A stretch of 64,000 nucleotides of DNA, from assembly GCA_904420205.1 (NCBI GenBank), contig CAJFUN010000034.1:1-64000 (forward strand). The letters are read 5' to 3'. Below the pieces are notes generated by a model that was not told the origin of the DNA, did not search any database, and saw only the letters and a program-made list of their open reading frames with translations. Positions 37,568-46,756 of the stretch are shown here, in pieces (position 1 is the stretch's first letter; every line of letters begins with the position of its first letter). The DNA is from Candidatus Parachristensenella avicola. Lineage in GTDB: Bacteria; Bacillota; Clostridia; Christensenellales; UMGS416. Both the position numbers and the translations under genes were made by a program.

Positions 37568-38680
37568 TCATGCGCCAAGCGCAGCCAACAGGGTCTGTGT
37601 ATAAAGTCTGGCCAAAAAGTCGTTGGGGTGATTGGTGTTATTGCCGGTCATATCTATATAGGCCTTATGCTCCAGCAGGTACTTGTGCAACGCCCCTACA
37701 TTGGCTACAGCCACGTGCTCCTTTTCCATGCCGTAAAGCGCCGGGGGATATTCGTCATGCGTGCCATAGACGGGGGAGATTTTCACCTTGCTCACATCAT
37801 AATTCTCTGGCAAGGAACCAGGCTGCCAGTATCCGTCATAAGCTGAAAGCTTGTTCGGATAGATCGGCAGCACCAAGATGAATTCACAATCCGGGCTGGT
37901 CTTTTGAATGGCATCCATGCACTTCTGCAGGTTCGCCGCGAAATCCGCCCCAGAAAGATTTCCGCTGCCATCATTCATGCCAAAAGCGAGCAAGCATAGG
38001 TCATATGACCTATCACAGCAGAGACGCTCCACATTCTCCACGCCCCATTGCGAACCCATGCCGCCCATGGAAGGATTGGAAAACGCGATCTTGACATTGG
38101 GATAGCGTAACTCTAATCCAGCATTCATCTGATCGTACCAAGTGGGGGCAAATGGCGGTGCCTGCGTCTTGGCGGATGAATTCCACCCGCAGGAAATACT
38201 GTCGCCAAAAAGCAGAAGGTTCAGCGTGCCTCCCCGGGAAAGTTTTGCGGCGGTGCGGGGCAGTTTATCCATGCAAGAACAGGGAATCGGCCCTGTCCAC
38301 GCGTCATTGTGCCGGTAAGAAATCACCGACTGATGGCGGTGCATAAAATCGCCTTCCTGAAAAAGAATCAGTCCACCCTGCGTGCAGGGGAAGTTTTTCC
38401 CAATAATGCGCTTTTGAGGGAACATTTCCGCATGGTTAAAGTAAGGCAGGCGGCTTGTAGCAGGGATCACCAGTTTACCCGCCTCCAAACAATAATCCTG
38501 CCCCTCTACCGCCTGGTATTCGCGCGTAGCATCTGTCAGGGAAAGGATCTCCTCTACCGGATAAAGCAAGGAAACTGTAACTGATTCGCCCGGATCACGA
38601 ATGATCGTAAAGGTTTCATCGTGCATAATATTCCCTACCCATATGGGCGATAGGGAGTCCTTCAAGTTCCAATCCGACAT
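37568..38680 (-). CDS. SGNH/GDSL-family hydrolase
   Basis: 370 residues from ATG 38680, preceded by GGAGGAAAAATC. A beta-rich N-terminal domain (about 1-145) comes before an SGNH hydrolase domain. The nucleophile block is LLLFGDSISCG (Ser161), the Gly/Asn blocks are SMGGMG and FGMNDG, and the C-terminal block NHPND carries the catalytic His. The Asp expected three residues before that His is Asn here. The family removes acetyl or acyl groups from carbohydrates. The neighbouring glycoside hydrolase supports a role in trimming substituted glycans. No signal peptide. Confidence 0.85.
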   Translation of the reverse strand: MSDWNLKDSLSPIWVGNIMHDETFTIIRDPGESVTVSLLYPVEEILSLTDATREYQAVEGQDYCLEAGKLVIPATSRLPYFNHAEMFPQKRIIGKNFPCTQGGLILFQEGDFMHRHQSVISYRHNDAWTGPIPCSCMDKLPRTAAKLSRGGTLNLLLFGDSISCGWNSSAKTQAPPFAPTWYDQMNAGLELRYPNVKIAFSNPSMGGMGSQWGVENVERLCCDRSYDLCLLAFGMNDGSGNLSGADFAANLQKCMDAIQKTSPDCEFILVLPIYPNKLSAYDGYWQPGSLPENYDVSKVKISPVYGTHDEYPPALYGMEKEHVAVANVGALHKYLLEHKAYIDMTGNNTNHPNDFLARLYTQTLLAALGA

Positions 38681-38894
38681 GATTTTTCCTCCTTTTTTGC
38701 CCGCATTCACTATGATCTGCGCTGTTCCACTTTTGATCTTTGAGCGTTAAGATTTTCGCTAAGTCATCGGAAACGCTGTTGGGATCACCGAACTCATTCT
38801 ATGGATGGATCTTTGATTCGGTTATTTGCAGCGGCGTTTATGCGCCGATTGGGAAAGAAAGGCCGTCTATCAGAGGCCCTAAGCCCCACAACTC

Positions 38895-38924
38895 AGTCTA
38901 TCCTATTTTCAACCCATTTTTCAA
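38895..38924 (-). promoter_or_regulatory. Possible promoter of the SGNH hydrolase gene
   Basis: On the minus strand, -35 TTGAAA (38919-38924) and -10 TAGACT (38895-38900) are 18 bp apart, about 215 bases before the start codon. No better candidate was seen closer in. Confidence 0.35.
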
Positions 38925-38946
38925 GCAGAAATCATGCGCTCATTAA

Positions 38947-39960
38947 GCAAGCTTTAACGCTAGCGGGATGAGTCAGCCTAACATTGTGTGAATGCGGCCT
39001 GTAAAAATTAGTTCTAGTATTCTGAGCCCGTCCGGTTTTATTTGTAGCGATCGTGCGGTTTGCTTCTATCACTTTCTCCAGATGGCCTCATGGTAAACAT
39101 GTCAAAAAGCACTTGTCTGAACGAGTCTCGCCGTTTCTCCTGTTGAGGATCTTCCGCATCGTAAACCGCTTGGCTTATGCCGACCAGTACCCGACAGTCT
39201 TCCAGTGCTGCGATAGCTCGTGTGATGATGATAGCAACAACGCTTGCTATGCTCCTTCCCCCTCCCCTGCGGTTCAGGGCATCAAAGTTTTGACTGTCGT
39301 GGCGCGGTAGATATGCCTTTTATGCCCGAATCATATCACATCTTTAAATTGTTTCAAATTTTTATCACTTTTTTGAATCAAATATTTGATTTGGGCCTTT
39401 TTACTTATTCAGCGTATGGCTTTATTGCCTGCCCAGCTCTCTATCATCACGGCCTAGGCTTGAATATTTGTCATCCACCGGGTAATGAAGTGCGAAAGAA
39501 AAGCAAGCTAAATCATCTTATCAGCGTCAAAGGAATCCAGATCCTTGTGCTTCATTATATCCATCCGTTGCTCCATCCGCGCTTTCCGTTACTTTATTTC
39601 ATCTATAATACATCTTGTCTTATGCGGCTCTTATCGGACCATCGCCCCGTTTGGCCGGGCCCCCTTCGACTAAGTTCTGTTCTCTGTTCTTCTATATGTC
39701 CCCCGGTGGCTGCTACCATAGGGCTTTTCCCGGCATCATAACCGCTCAGGGTTTGCCCGATTTAGTTGTGCGAGTTTCAGCCTCTTATTCTTACCTGCAT
39801 GCTGGGATGCATGTGGTTATCGATATACTGAAACATCCGCTTGAATCTACAAGCCCCACCATCCACATCCGTCTATCAAGCTGGGCTCTTTTGCCGGCTC
39901 CATAGCCGTTAGCTGTGGCGTTTTGTGACGCTGAACCGTGACAAAGCCAAATTCCATTAA
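38947..39960. other. 1-kb stretch without an intact gene; decayed DNA
   Basis: No open frame here has a ribosome-binding site and a recognisable domain. On the minus strand a frame without a start runs from about 39322 to 39045 (phrases HDSQNFDALNRRGGG and SQAVYDAEDPQQEKRR), with stops in all neighbouring frames. The stretch from about 39800 to 39630 read on the minus strand (AAAGCCCTATGGTAGCA, then GGGGGACATATAGAAGAAC) resembles the conserved core of domain I of bacterial group II introns, from memory only. Base composition changes abruptly compared with the flanking genes. Best read as relics of one or more mobile elements. Confidence 0.4.
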
Positions 39961-39970
39961 AAAGGCAAAC

Positions 39971-39997
39971 AAAAAACCCCCAAATTCTTGGGGGTTT
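39971..39997 (-). terminator. Terminator after tRNA-Arg
   Basis: On the minus strand, the stem AACCCCCAAG/TTGGGGGTT is followed by TTTTTGTTTG just after the tRNA 3' end. Confidence 0.85.
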
Positions 39998-40000
39998 CAT

Positions 40001-40076
40001 TGGCGCGCCTGGCGGGGATCGAACCTGCGGCCTTTCGGTCCGGAGCCGAACGCTCTATCCACTGAGCTACAGGCGC
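40001..40076 (-). tRNA. tRNA-Arg (CCG), CCA encoded
   Basis: On the minus strand, the acceptor stem GCGCCTG/CAGGCGC, D arm AGCTCAGTGGATAGAGC, anticodon stem TTCGG/CCGAA with loop CTCCGGA (anticodon CCG), and T arm with GGTTCGATCC form a complete cloverleaf. The 3' CCA is encoded at 40001-40003. Confidence 0.96.
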
Positions 40077-40111
40077 AACGAGCGGTTGATTTTTATCAAC
40101 CGAACGTTCTT

Positions 40112-40139
40112 ATTATATCACAACTACAAAATTTTTCAA
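40112..40139 (-). promoter_or_regulatory. Promoter of tRNA-Arg
   Basis: On the minus strand, -35 TTGAAA (40134-40139), a 16-bp spacer and -10 TATAAT (40112-40117), 36 bases before the tRNA. Confidence 0.72.
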
Positions 40140-40159
40140 GCAGTATTTTTCCAGTCGAG

Positions 40160-41251
40160 TTATTCCAGCCGATTATTTGAGGAGAGGCTTTTCCCAAGCA
40201 TAATAATGATCTTAAGAAGCACCGCGTCTTCAAAATGCCTCAAATCCAATCCGGTTACCTTCTGAATCTTATCCAGCCGATAAATGAGCGTATTCCGGTG
40301 AATATATAGCTTCCGCGCAGCCTCGCTTAGGTTCAAATTGTTCTCAAAGAACTTGGTAATCGTGGTCAATATCTCCTCGTTGAGCACCTTTTTCAGCGCG
40401 TCGTTATAAGCGATTTCGTAGAACTGCCGCCGTAGGTCCCGAGGAACTTCCTGCAGGAATCGCTCCAACAGCAAGCGCGAGAAGAAGAACACCTTTCCCT
40501 GGCTTTGCTGCGTTAGGCCCAAATTGATAGCTTCCTGAGCTTCCTTAAACGAATCGCGGATGTTCATCAGCCCATGCTTAATCGAACCGACCCCTAGGCA
40601 GGCGTCAATCGTCAGTTCATTGCTGATCGTTTCATCCATAGCTTGAACCAGCTGCACCACAGAGTCCATATCGGATTCGTCTTCTACCTGCTTGACAAGT
40701 GCGACAACATATCGGTTCAGGCTAACCACAATATCGCCTTGCTGCCGGGGAAACAGCTTCATCATGCCCTCATATACACGGGTGGCATCGCCATCAAAGG
40801 TCTGTACAATGATGACGCAACGATCCATATCCGGGTTGATTTTGTAATCTCGGATCGCCTCTTGCAGCTCCAGCGGATCGATCCGCTCCAGCATAATGCG
40901 CCGAAACACTTCTTCTCTTCCCGGCTTCTTCAAGGTAGTTTTGAGAATCTCGTCCAATACCGCCGAAATCAGGAAGCCATAATGATCCACCGTCTGGGAG
41001 ATGCCCGCAACGCAGATCCGTAAAGGGCGATAATTCTCATTTTCCAGCAGGAAATACGTGCATCCGCTTTCAGGAGAAATGGCGCGGCCATCCTCAAAAT
41101 CCAAACTGTTAAGGATATCGTCATGCGTTCCCTGAATCGCCGGATCGCTGGAGGTCAGCACGTCTCCCGTTTCATCGAGTAAGGTTATCGTAACCCCTAT
41201 CTTTTGGGCAATTTCTTGAATAGCCGCATTGATTCTGCTGTCCAATTGCAT
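40160..41251 (-). CDS. PucR/CdaR-type transcriptional regulator
   Basis: 363 residues. An N-terminal sugar-diacid-recognition-like domain (about 1-130, opening QLDSRINAAIQEIAQKIGV) is followed by a GGDEF-like central fold (about 140-265) and a C-terminal HTH_30 helix-turn-helix (about 300-355): LNLSEAARKLYIHRNTLIYRLDKI. This is the CdaR/PucR family, which activates transport and catabolism of sugar acids, purines or related compounds. Terminal residues are normal. TTAGGAGAGAAGTCAGAAA precedes the ATG. It sits directly downstream of a sugar ABC ATPase gene in the same direction, which suggests it controls carbohydrate import. Confidence 0.88.
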   Translation of the reverse strand: MQLDSRINAAIQEIAQKIGVTITLLDETGDVLTSSDPAIQGTHDDILNSLDFEDGRAISPESGCTYFLLENENYRPLRICVAGISQTVDHYGFLISAVLDEILKTTLKKPGREEVFRRIMLERIDPLELQEAIRDYKINPDMDRCVIIVQTFDGDATRVYEGMMKLFPRQQGDIVVSLNRYVVALVKQVEDESDMDSVVQLVQAMDETISNELTIDACLGVGSIKHGLMNIRDSFKEAQEAINLGLTQQSQGKVFFFSRLLLERFLQEVPRDLRRQFYEIAYNDALKKVLNEEILTTITKFFENNLNLSEAARKLYIHRNTLIYRLDKIQKVTGLDLRHFEDAVLLKIIIMLGKSLSSNNRLE

Positions 41252-41280
41252 TTTCTGACTTCTCTCCTAACAGTCCGCTC

Positions 41281-41330
41281 AAAAAAACTGATGGCAGAAC
41301 ACAACCTCATTTGTGATCGCGTTCTGCCAT
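41281..41330 (-). terminator. Terminator after the sugar ABC ATPase gene
   Basis: On the minus strand, GATGGCAGAAC pairs with GTTCTGCCATC across a 20-base loop and is followed by seven T. It lies between the ABC ATPase and the regulator, so regulator transcription needs read-through or another promoter. Confidence 0.75.
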
Positions 41331-41385
41331 CATACAATCTACAATGATGAGGACGTAAGGTAACTCCTCATTTTCGCCACTTGGC

Positions 41386-42507
41386 CTAACGAGTCAGGAT
41401 GCTGACCTCGGTATCCTTATCGAAGAAGTGGATGCGCTCCATATCGAAGCAAACGCGGATATTATCGCCCGCGCGAGAGGTGGAGCGGGGATCAACCGTG
41501 GCAGTGGTGTTGGTGTCCTTACCCGAGATGAGCAGGAACAGGTTGGTTTCCGAACCCAGCAGCTCGACCACTTCAACATAGGCGTTGATGGTGCTGTCGG
41601 GATAGGCATCCAGGAAGCGCTTCTCATCATGAACATCCTCAGGACGCACGCCCATGATCACCTGCTTCTCCAGATAATCTTCAGACACAAACTTCGCGAC
41701 GATGTCGTCCGGCACCTGGATCTTGTTCTCGCCGAAGCTAGCGAACACCTTTCCATTCTCCTTCGACAGCGTAACGTCGAAGAAGTTCATGGGCGGCATA
41801 CCGATGAAACCAGCCACGAAGAGATTGGCGGGATGATCGTAGAGGTTCTGGGGATTATCAACCTGCTGGATCAGGCCGTCCTTCATAACGACGATGCGGG
41901 TACCCATCGTCATGGCTTCCGTCTGGTCATGGGTTACGTAGATGAAGGTGGTGGCCAACCGGTCATGTAGCTTGGTGATTTCCGTACGCATCTGAACACG
42001 CAGCTTCGCGTCCAGGTTGGACAGCGGTTCGTCCATCAGGAATACCTTAGGATCGCGGACGATAGCGCGGCCCAGGGCAACACGCTGGCGCTGACCACCG
42101 GACAGAGCGGCGGGCTTACGGTTGAGCAGATGCTCAATGTCCAGCAGACGGGCAGCTTCCTTAACGCGACGGTCAATCTCGGTGCGCGGAATCTTGCGCA
42201 GCTTCAGGCCGAAAGCCATGTTATCATACACCGTCATATGGGGATACAGCGCATAGTTCTGGAACACCATGGCGATATCGCGGTCTTTCGGGGGCACATC
42301 GTTCATCAGCTTATCGCCAATATACAGTTCGCCATCGGAGATTTCTTCCAGACCTGCCACCATGCGCAGGGTCGTGGTCTTGCCGCAGCCGGAAGGGCCA
42401 ACCAGAACGATGAACTCTTTATCCTCGATGTCGAGGTTAAAGTCCGAAACAGCCTGCACGCCACCGGGATAAATCTTGTACATGTTCTTCAGGGTTACTG
42501 TTGCCAT
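41386..42507 (-). CDS. Sugar ABC transporter ATPase (MalK/UgpC/MsmX type)
   Basis: 373 residues. The ATPase domain (1-235) has Walker A GPSGCGKTT, Q-loop, signature LSGGQRQR, Walker B VFLMDEP and H-loop VTHD. A C-terminal TOBE/MalK-type regulatory domain (about 240-370) carries VGVRPEDVHDE-like GVRPEDV. Such proteins energise one or several sugar importers. No permease or binding-protein gene is next to it, so it is likely a shared, multi-importer ATPase like MsmX of Bacillus. GGAGGAAATAAA precedes the ATG, and a sigma-type promoter lies upstream. Confidence 0.95.
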   Translation of the reverse strand: MATVTLKNMYKIYPGGVQAVSDFNLDIEDKEFIVLVGPSGCGKTTTLRMVAGLEEISDGELYIGDKLMNDVPPKDRDIAMVFQNYALYPHMTVYDNMAFGLKLRKIPRTEIDRRVKEAARLLDIEHLLNRKPAALSGGQRQRVALGRAIVRDPKVFLMDEPLSNLDAKLRVQMRTEITKLHDRLATTFIYVTHDQTEAMTMGTRIVVMKDGLIQQVDNPQNLYDHPANLFVAGFIGMPPMNFFDVTLSKENGKVFASFGENKIQVPDDIVAKFVSEDYLEKQVIMGVRPEDVHDEKRFLDAYPDSTINAYVEVVELLGSETNLFLLISGKDTNTTATVDPRSTSRAGDNIRVCFDMERIHFFDKDTEVSILTR

Positions 42508-42565
42508 TTTATTTCCTCCTCATGTTACTGCGGAAGCGAACCACTCCGCAAATAAGCTTGCCCTT

Positions 42566-42594
42566 ATTATATCGGGAAAGGGTTGCAATTGCTA
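42566..42594 (-). promoter_or_regulatory. Promoter of the sugar ABC ATPase gene
   Basis: On the minus strand, a perfect -10 TATAAT (42566-42571) lies 17 bp from TAGCAA (42589-42594), a weak -35. It is about 60 bases before the start codon. A weak -35 is common where an activator helps. Confidence 0.55.
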
Positions 42595-42786
42595 TGTTAG
42601 GTATATACAAAGAAAATAGTTTTTAATTTAGATACTTCGTCCAGGTAACTTTTGTACATAACCAAAGACGAAACTCACTTTTTCTAATATTTTCGGACTA
42701 TTTTAGCTGTTTACCAGCAAACAGAAGATTGATAAAAACTGCACAAGTCAAGGATTTATGGACAAAAATGCAGCCATGGACAATTT

Positions 42787-43500
42787 TTACTTCTTTTGCC
42801 GGCCCGCCTGCCCATAGTAAGCATTTGGACCGTGTTTGCGGAAAAAATGCTTATCCTGCAGGGTCTGGGAGATTACCTTGGCCTGCGCGTTGATCAGCAG
42901 CGTTTCGTGGGCCATATGGGCGACCTGCTCTAAAACGGCTGCATGATAGACTGCGTCCGACGGCGTTTTTCCCCAGGCAAAAGGCCCGTGCTGCGCCACC
43001 AGGACGCCGGGCATATCCATTGGGTCTCCGCCAATCCCCCGCAGCGTCTCCACGATCACGTTACCGGTCTCTTGCTCATAGGCGCCCTTGATCTCTGCGG
43101 GCGTCATTTCTCGTGTGCAGGGAATATCCCCATAGAATGTATCCGCATGGGTGGTTCCCAGGCAGGGAATCGGCTTACAGGCCTGGGCCCAGATCGTCGC
43201 CCAGGTTGAGTGTGTGTGCACGATCCCGCCCATTTGGGGAAAAGCATTATATAGCGCCAAATGCGTGGGCATATCGCTGGAAGGCGAAAGATCGCCTTCC
43301 ACCACGTCGCCTTTCAAATTCAGCACCACGATATCCCTTACCTTCATATGTTCATAGGATACGCCGGAGGGTTTGATGGCCACCAATCCCCGTTCCCGGT
43401 CTACTCCACTCACATTTCCCCAGGTAAACATTACAAGGCCACGGCGTACCAGCTCCAGGTTCGCCTCCAGCACCGCTTCTTTCAGTTGCGTTAGCAGCAT
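42787..43500 (-). CDS. araD: L-ribulose-5-phosphate 4-epimerase
   Basis: 237 residues from ATG 43500, with AAGGAGG 10 bases upstream. A class II aldolase/AraD fold: [20 protein letters not shown], the substrate and zinc motif [12 protein letters not shown], and HADTFYGD. The later block [20 protein letters not shown] has the third zinc His. It interconverts L-ribulose 5-phosphate and D-xylulose 5-phosphate. AraA and AraB are not in the window, and the family also contains related epimerases (UlaF, SgbE), so the natural substrate may be another pentulose phosphate. It is divergent from the arginine operon. Confidence 0.88.
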   Translation of the reverse strand: MLLTQLKEAVLEANLELVRRGLVMFTWGNVSGVDRERGLVAIKPSGVSYEHMKVRDIVVLNLKGDVVEGDLSPSSDMPTHLALYNAFPQMGGIVHTHSTWATIWAQACKPIPCLGTTHADTFYGDIPCTREMTPAEIKGAYEQETGNVIVETLRGIGGDPMDMPGVLVAQHGPFAWGKTPSDAVYHAAVLEQVAHMAHETLLINAQAKVISQTLQDKHFFRKHGPNAYYGQAGRQKK

Positions 43501-43585
43501 GTCCGCCACCTCCTTCCCCGGCATTGTACTATAAAAAAGCTATAGAATCAAACCGCATTTTTTACTTGCATATTTACTGAATATG

Positions 43586-43604
43586 GTGTATATTTATGAA
43601 TCAT
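43586..43604 (+). promoter_or_regulatory. Possible ArgR box
   Basis: GTGTATATTTATGAATCAT resembles the arginine-repressor box (TGnATwwwwATnCA-like, AT-rich with inverted TGAAT/ATTCA ends). A similar TGCATATTTACTGAATA lies at 43567-43583. Both are upstream of argB. Confidence 0.45.
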
Positions 43605-43630
43605 ATTCTCCCTCAAATTTGAAATTTTGT

Positions 43631-43660
43631 CTTGAATAAGACGAAATTCAAGCGTATGAT
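43631..43660 (+). promoter_or_regulatory. Promoter of the arginine operon with overlapping operator
   Basis: -35 TTGAAT (43632-43637), a 17-bp spacer and -10 TATGAT (43655-43660). The spacer is almost covered by the inverted repeat CTTGAAT...ATTCAAG (43631-43652), which resembles an ArgR half-site pair. Repression by ArgR with arginine would block the promoter. Confidence 0.7.
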
Positions 43661-43702
43661 TCAGTATAAAGCATTCAATATGAAGAAAGGCAGGAGATTC
43701 TC

Positions 43703-44572
43703 ATGCAAACAGAAGCCCTTGTGCAGCAGGCCAATATCCTGATGGAGGCGCTGCCTTATATCCAGCGACTTTCGGGAAAAACGGTTGTCATCAAATACGG
43801 CGGAAACGCCATGACCGATCCAAAGGTAATGGAAACGATTCTGCAGGATATTACGCTTTTGAAGGTAGTCGGGATTAATCCCGTCGTCATTCATGGCGGA
43901 GGTCCGGAGATCAACCGGATGCTGGCCGTACAGCAGATCGAATCCAAATTCCACAACGGCCTACGCATTACCGATGCGGCGACAATGAGCACCGTGCAGA
44001 TGGTATTGGTCGGAAAAATTAATAAGGATATTGTCTCTCAGATCAACGCGATGGGCGGTAAGGCCATCGGCCTATGCGGGAAGGACGCGAATCTCATCGA
44101 GGTGACGAAAACCCCGCCCAAGGACGGCGTAGATCTGGGTTACGTCGGCCAGGTAACCCGCATCAATGTGGATCTTTTGACAATGCTAACACAAAATGGC
44201 TATATTCCCGTTATTGCCCCGGTTGGCGTAGGTCCCGGCGGCGAAAGCTATAATATCAATGCCGATACGGTTGCTGGTGATGTGGCCGCCGCCCTTAAGG
44301 CGGAAAAGCTCATGTTCCTCACCGATATTGATGGCGTGCGGATGGACCCGGAAAACCCGGATACGTTGATGAGCGTGATCTCGGTAGACCATATTTACCG
44401 TCTGATCGAGCAGAAGGTCATTGTGGGCGGCATGATTCCCAAGGTGATGGGCTGCATCAAGGGCATTGAGCAAGGCGTGCAGCGCACGCATATTGTCAAT
44501 GGCACAATCCCTCATCCGATTGTGCTTGAAATCTTCACCGACAAGGGCATCGGTACGATGGTAACCCGGTAA
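43703..44572 (+). CDS. argB: Acetylglutamate kinase
   Basis: 289 residues. It phosphorylates N-acetylglutamate in arginine synthesis. The amino-acid-kinase motifs are present: VVIKYGGNAM, VIHGGGPEINRM, and the nucleotide segment FLTDIDGVRMD. The C-terminal block GGMIPKVMGCIKGIEQG binds substrate. Length matches the family, including the N-terminal helix that in some bacteria mediates arginine inhibition. AGGCAGGAGATTCTC precedes the ATG. First gene of argB-argD-argF. Confidence 0.97.
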   Translation: MQTEALVQQANILMEALPYIQRLSGKTVVIKYGGNAMTDPKVMETILQDITLLKVVGINPVVIHGGGPEINRMLAVQQIESKFHNGLRITDAATMSTVQMVLVGKINKDIVSQINAMGGKAIGLCGKDANLIEVTKTPPKDGVDLGYVGQVTRINVDLLTMLTQNGYIPVIAPVGVGPGGESYNINADTVAGDVAAALKAEKLMFLTDIDGVRMDPENPDTLMSVISVDHIYRLIEQKVIVGGMIPKVMGCIKGIEQGVQRTHIVNGTIPHPIVLEIFTDKGIGTMVTR

Positions 44573-44584
44573 AGGATTGCGCAA

Positions 44585-45799
44585 ATGGATCTGAATGCTT
44601 TAATGGAGCTGGACCGCAAGGTCTATATGAACACCTTCGGCCAGCGGCTGCCCGTCGCCTTTGTCGCAGGCGAGGGCGCGACGCTAACCGATAGCGAGGG
44701 GAACCGATATATCGATCTCTTCGGTGGAATCGCCGTGAATATTCTGGGCTATGGCTATCCCTCCTATACGAGGAAACTGATCGCGCAGATTGAAACCGGG
44801 ATCCTCCATACTTCCAATCTTTACTACGTCGAGCCCCAAACGCGGTTGGCACGAATGCTTACTGAACGAACCTTTGCCGATCGGGTATTCTTCGCAAATT
44901 CCGGCGCAGAAGCCAACGAGGGTGCAGTGAAGCTGGCAAGGAAGTATTTCTTTAACAAAGGAAGCAAACGCTATAAAGTGCTGTCGCTTCATGATTCCTT
45001 TCACGGCCGGACGTTAGCCATGGTTGCCGCCACAGCGCAGGCAAAGTATCAGAAACCCTATTCCCCATTGCCGGCCGGCTTTGTCAATGTTGAGGCCGGC
45101 GATATAGAGGCGCTGCGCCAAGCAGCCGACGAGGAAACCTGCGCCGTTATGCTCGAGCTGATCCAGGGCGAAAGCGGCGTGTTGCCCTTCCCGGCCGAAT
45201 ATGTCAACCAGGTACGGGCGCTCTGCGACGAGCTTGGTATACTCATGATCGTCGACGAAGTGCAAACCGGCATGGGCCGCACCGGGAAGCTGTTCGCCTA
45301 TGAACATTATGGCATTAAACCCGATGTTTTGACGGCTGCCAAGGCCCTGGGCGGCGGCGTGCCCATTGGCGCTATCTTGGCTACGGAGAAAGCGGCAAGT
45401 GCCTTTTCCCCGGGCGACCATGGCTCCACCTTTGGCGGGAATCACTTGGCCACTGCCGCAGGCTGCGCAGTGATGGAGGCACTTTATGACGAAGGCCTGC
45501 TGCAACGGGCATCTGAGATGGGCGCTTATCTGCAATCAAGATTGCGGCAATTGGCCGCCGCCCATCCACTGATTAAGGAGGCACGCGGCCTTGGTCTTAT
45601 GGCAGGTTTAGAGCTGTCGCCTGCTTTCACCGCCAAGGCCTTGGCCGAAGAGCTGCTGCGGAAAGGATTCGTAACCGGTACGGCGGGGCATAATACGCTG
45701 CGCCTGCTGCCGCCAGCCGTCATTACCGCTGCGGAAATCGACCGCTTTATCGATTCGCTTGACGCTATTCTAACGCAAAAGGAGTCCTCTCTTACATGA
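44585..45799 (+). CDS. argD: Acetylornithine aminotransferase
   Basis: 404 residues, class III PLP aminotransferase. SGAEANEGAVKLARKY, SFHGRTLA, DEVQTGMGRTGKLFA and the PLP lysine motif TAAKALGGGVPIGA are all present, with the C-terminal TFGGNHLATAAG block. It makes N-acetylornithine from N-acetylglutamate semialdehyde. It follows argB by 12 bases; its stop overlaps the argF start (ATGA). The ribosome-binding sequence, AAAGGATTGCGCAA, is acceptable. Confidence 0.96.
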   Translation: MDLNALMELDRKVYMNTFGQRLPVAFVAGEGATLTDSEGNRYIDLFGGIAVNILGYGYPSYTRKLIAQIETGILHTSNLYYVEPQTRLARMLTERTFADRVFFANSGAEANEGAVKLARKYFFNKGSKRYKVLSLHDSFHGRTLAMVAATAQAKYQKPYSPLPAGFVNVEAGDIEALRQAADEETCAVMLELIQGESGVLPFPAEYVNQVRALCDELGILMIVDEVQTGMGRTGKLFAYEHYGIKPDVLTAAKALGGGVPIGAILATEKAASAFSPGDHGSTFGGNHLATAAGCAVMEALYDEGLLQRASEMGAYLQSRLRQLAAAHPLIKEARGLGLMAGLELSPAFTAKALAEELLRKGFVTGTAGHNTLRLLPPAVITAAEIDRFIDSLDAILTQKESSLT

Positions 45800-46755
45800 A
45801 CTTATATGAATATCAACCGCAGAAAACCTTTTCTCAGCGGCATCTGCTTTGCCTGCAGGATTATACCGCCGATGAAATTTACCAAGTGCTCTCCCTCGCG
45901 CTTAAGCTGAAGGATGAACTAAAGGCAGGGATCCCTCACCCTCTTTTGGAGGGCAAGTCCTTAGCCATGATCTTTACAAAATCCTCTACCCGTACCCGGG
46001 TATCCTTTGAGGTTGGCATGCAGCAGTTGGGCGGGCATGCGCTCTTCCTTTCATCCAACGATATTCAGCTGGGCCGCGGCGAACCCATTGCCGATACGGC
46101 AAGGGTGCTATCCCGCTTTGTGGACGGAATCATGATCCGCACCTTTGACCATGCCGATGTGGAAGGATTGGCCCGCTATGGTTCGGTTCCCGTGATCAAT
46201 GGCCTAACCGACAGCTACCATCCCTGCCAAGTGCTGGCCGACCTTATGACGGTTTACGAGCATAAAAAGCAGCTGTCGGGATTAAAACTGGCCTTTATCG
46301 GCGACGGATTTAATATGGCTCACTCCCTGCTGCTGGGATGCTCAAAGGTAGGGATGGACGTGGCCATCGGCTGCCCCAAGGACTATATGCCCGATGAAAA
46401 GGTTGTCGCCTGGGCTCAAGAGAACGCTGCTGCCCAGGGAAGCCATGTGCTTGTAACCAATGATCCTGTAGAAGCAATAGAGGGCGCCGATGTCGTCTAT
46501 ACTGACGTATGGTCCTCCATGGGGCAAGAAGAAGAATTCAAGGTAAGAGAGCAGGCTTTCCTTCCCTTCCAGGTAAACGACGGCCTCTTTGCCCATGCCA
46601 AGGGCGACGCGCTTTTCCTGCACTGCCTACCAGCCCATCGCGGCGAGGAGGTTACCGCCTCGGTCATTGATGGGCCCCATTCCGTCGTATTTGACGAAGC
46701 GGAAAACCGTCTGCACGCGCAAAAGGCTGTGCTAGCTCTTCTGATGGGGAAATAA
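45796..46755 (+). CDS. argF: Ornithine carbamoyltransferase
   Basis: 319 residues. It joins carbamoyl phosphate to ornithine to form citrulline. The carbamoyl-phosphate motif is KSSTRTRVSFEVGM, HPCQVLADLMT is the ornithine-side loop (FLHCLPAHRGEEV supplies the Cys and Asp-loop), and DVWSSMGQE is the second substrate motif. Length normal. ATG overlaps the argD stop, so translation is coupled. Confidence 0.97.
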   Translation: MNLYEYQPQKTFSQRHLLCLQDYTADEIYQVLSLALKLKDELKAGIPHPLLEGKSLAMIFTKSSTRTRVSFEVGMQQLGGHALFLSSNDIQLGRGEPIADTARVLSRFVDGIMIRTFDHADVEGLARYGSVPVINGLTDSYHPCQVLADLMTVYEHKKQLSGLKLAFIGDGFNMAHSLLLGCSKVGMDVAIGCPKDYMPDEKVVAWAQENAAAQGSHVLVTNDPVEAIEGADVVYTDVWSSMGQEEEFKVREQAFLPFQVNDGLFAHAKGDALFLHCLPAHRGEEVTASVIDGPHSVVFDEAENRLHAQKAVLALLMGK

Positions 46756-46756
46756 G

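Noticed and set aside
39244..39905. Two overlapping plus-strand open frames (165 and 96 residues) in the decayed stretch
   Set aside because: Neither has a ribosome-binding site, a family motif or a plausible composition. The residues look random.
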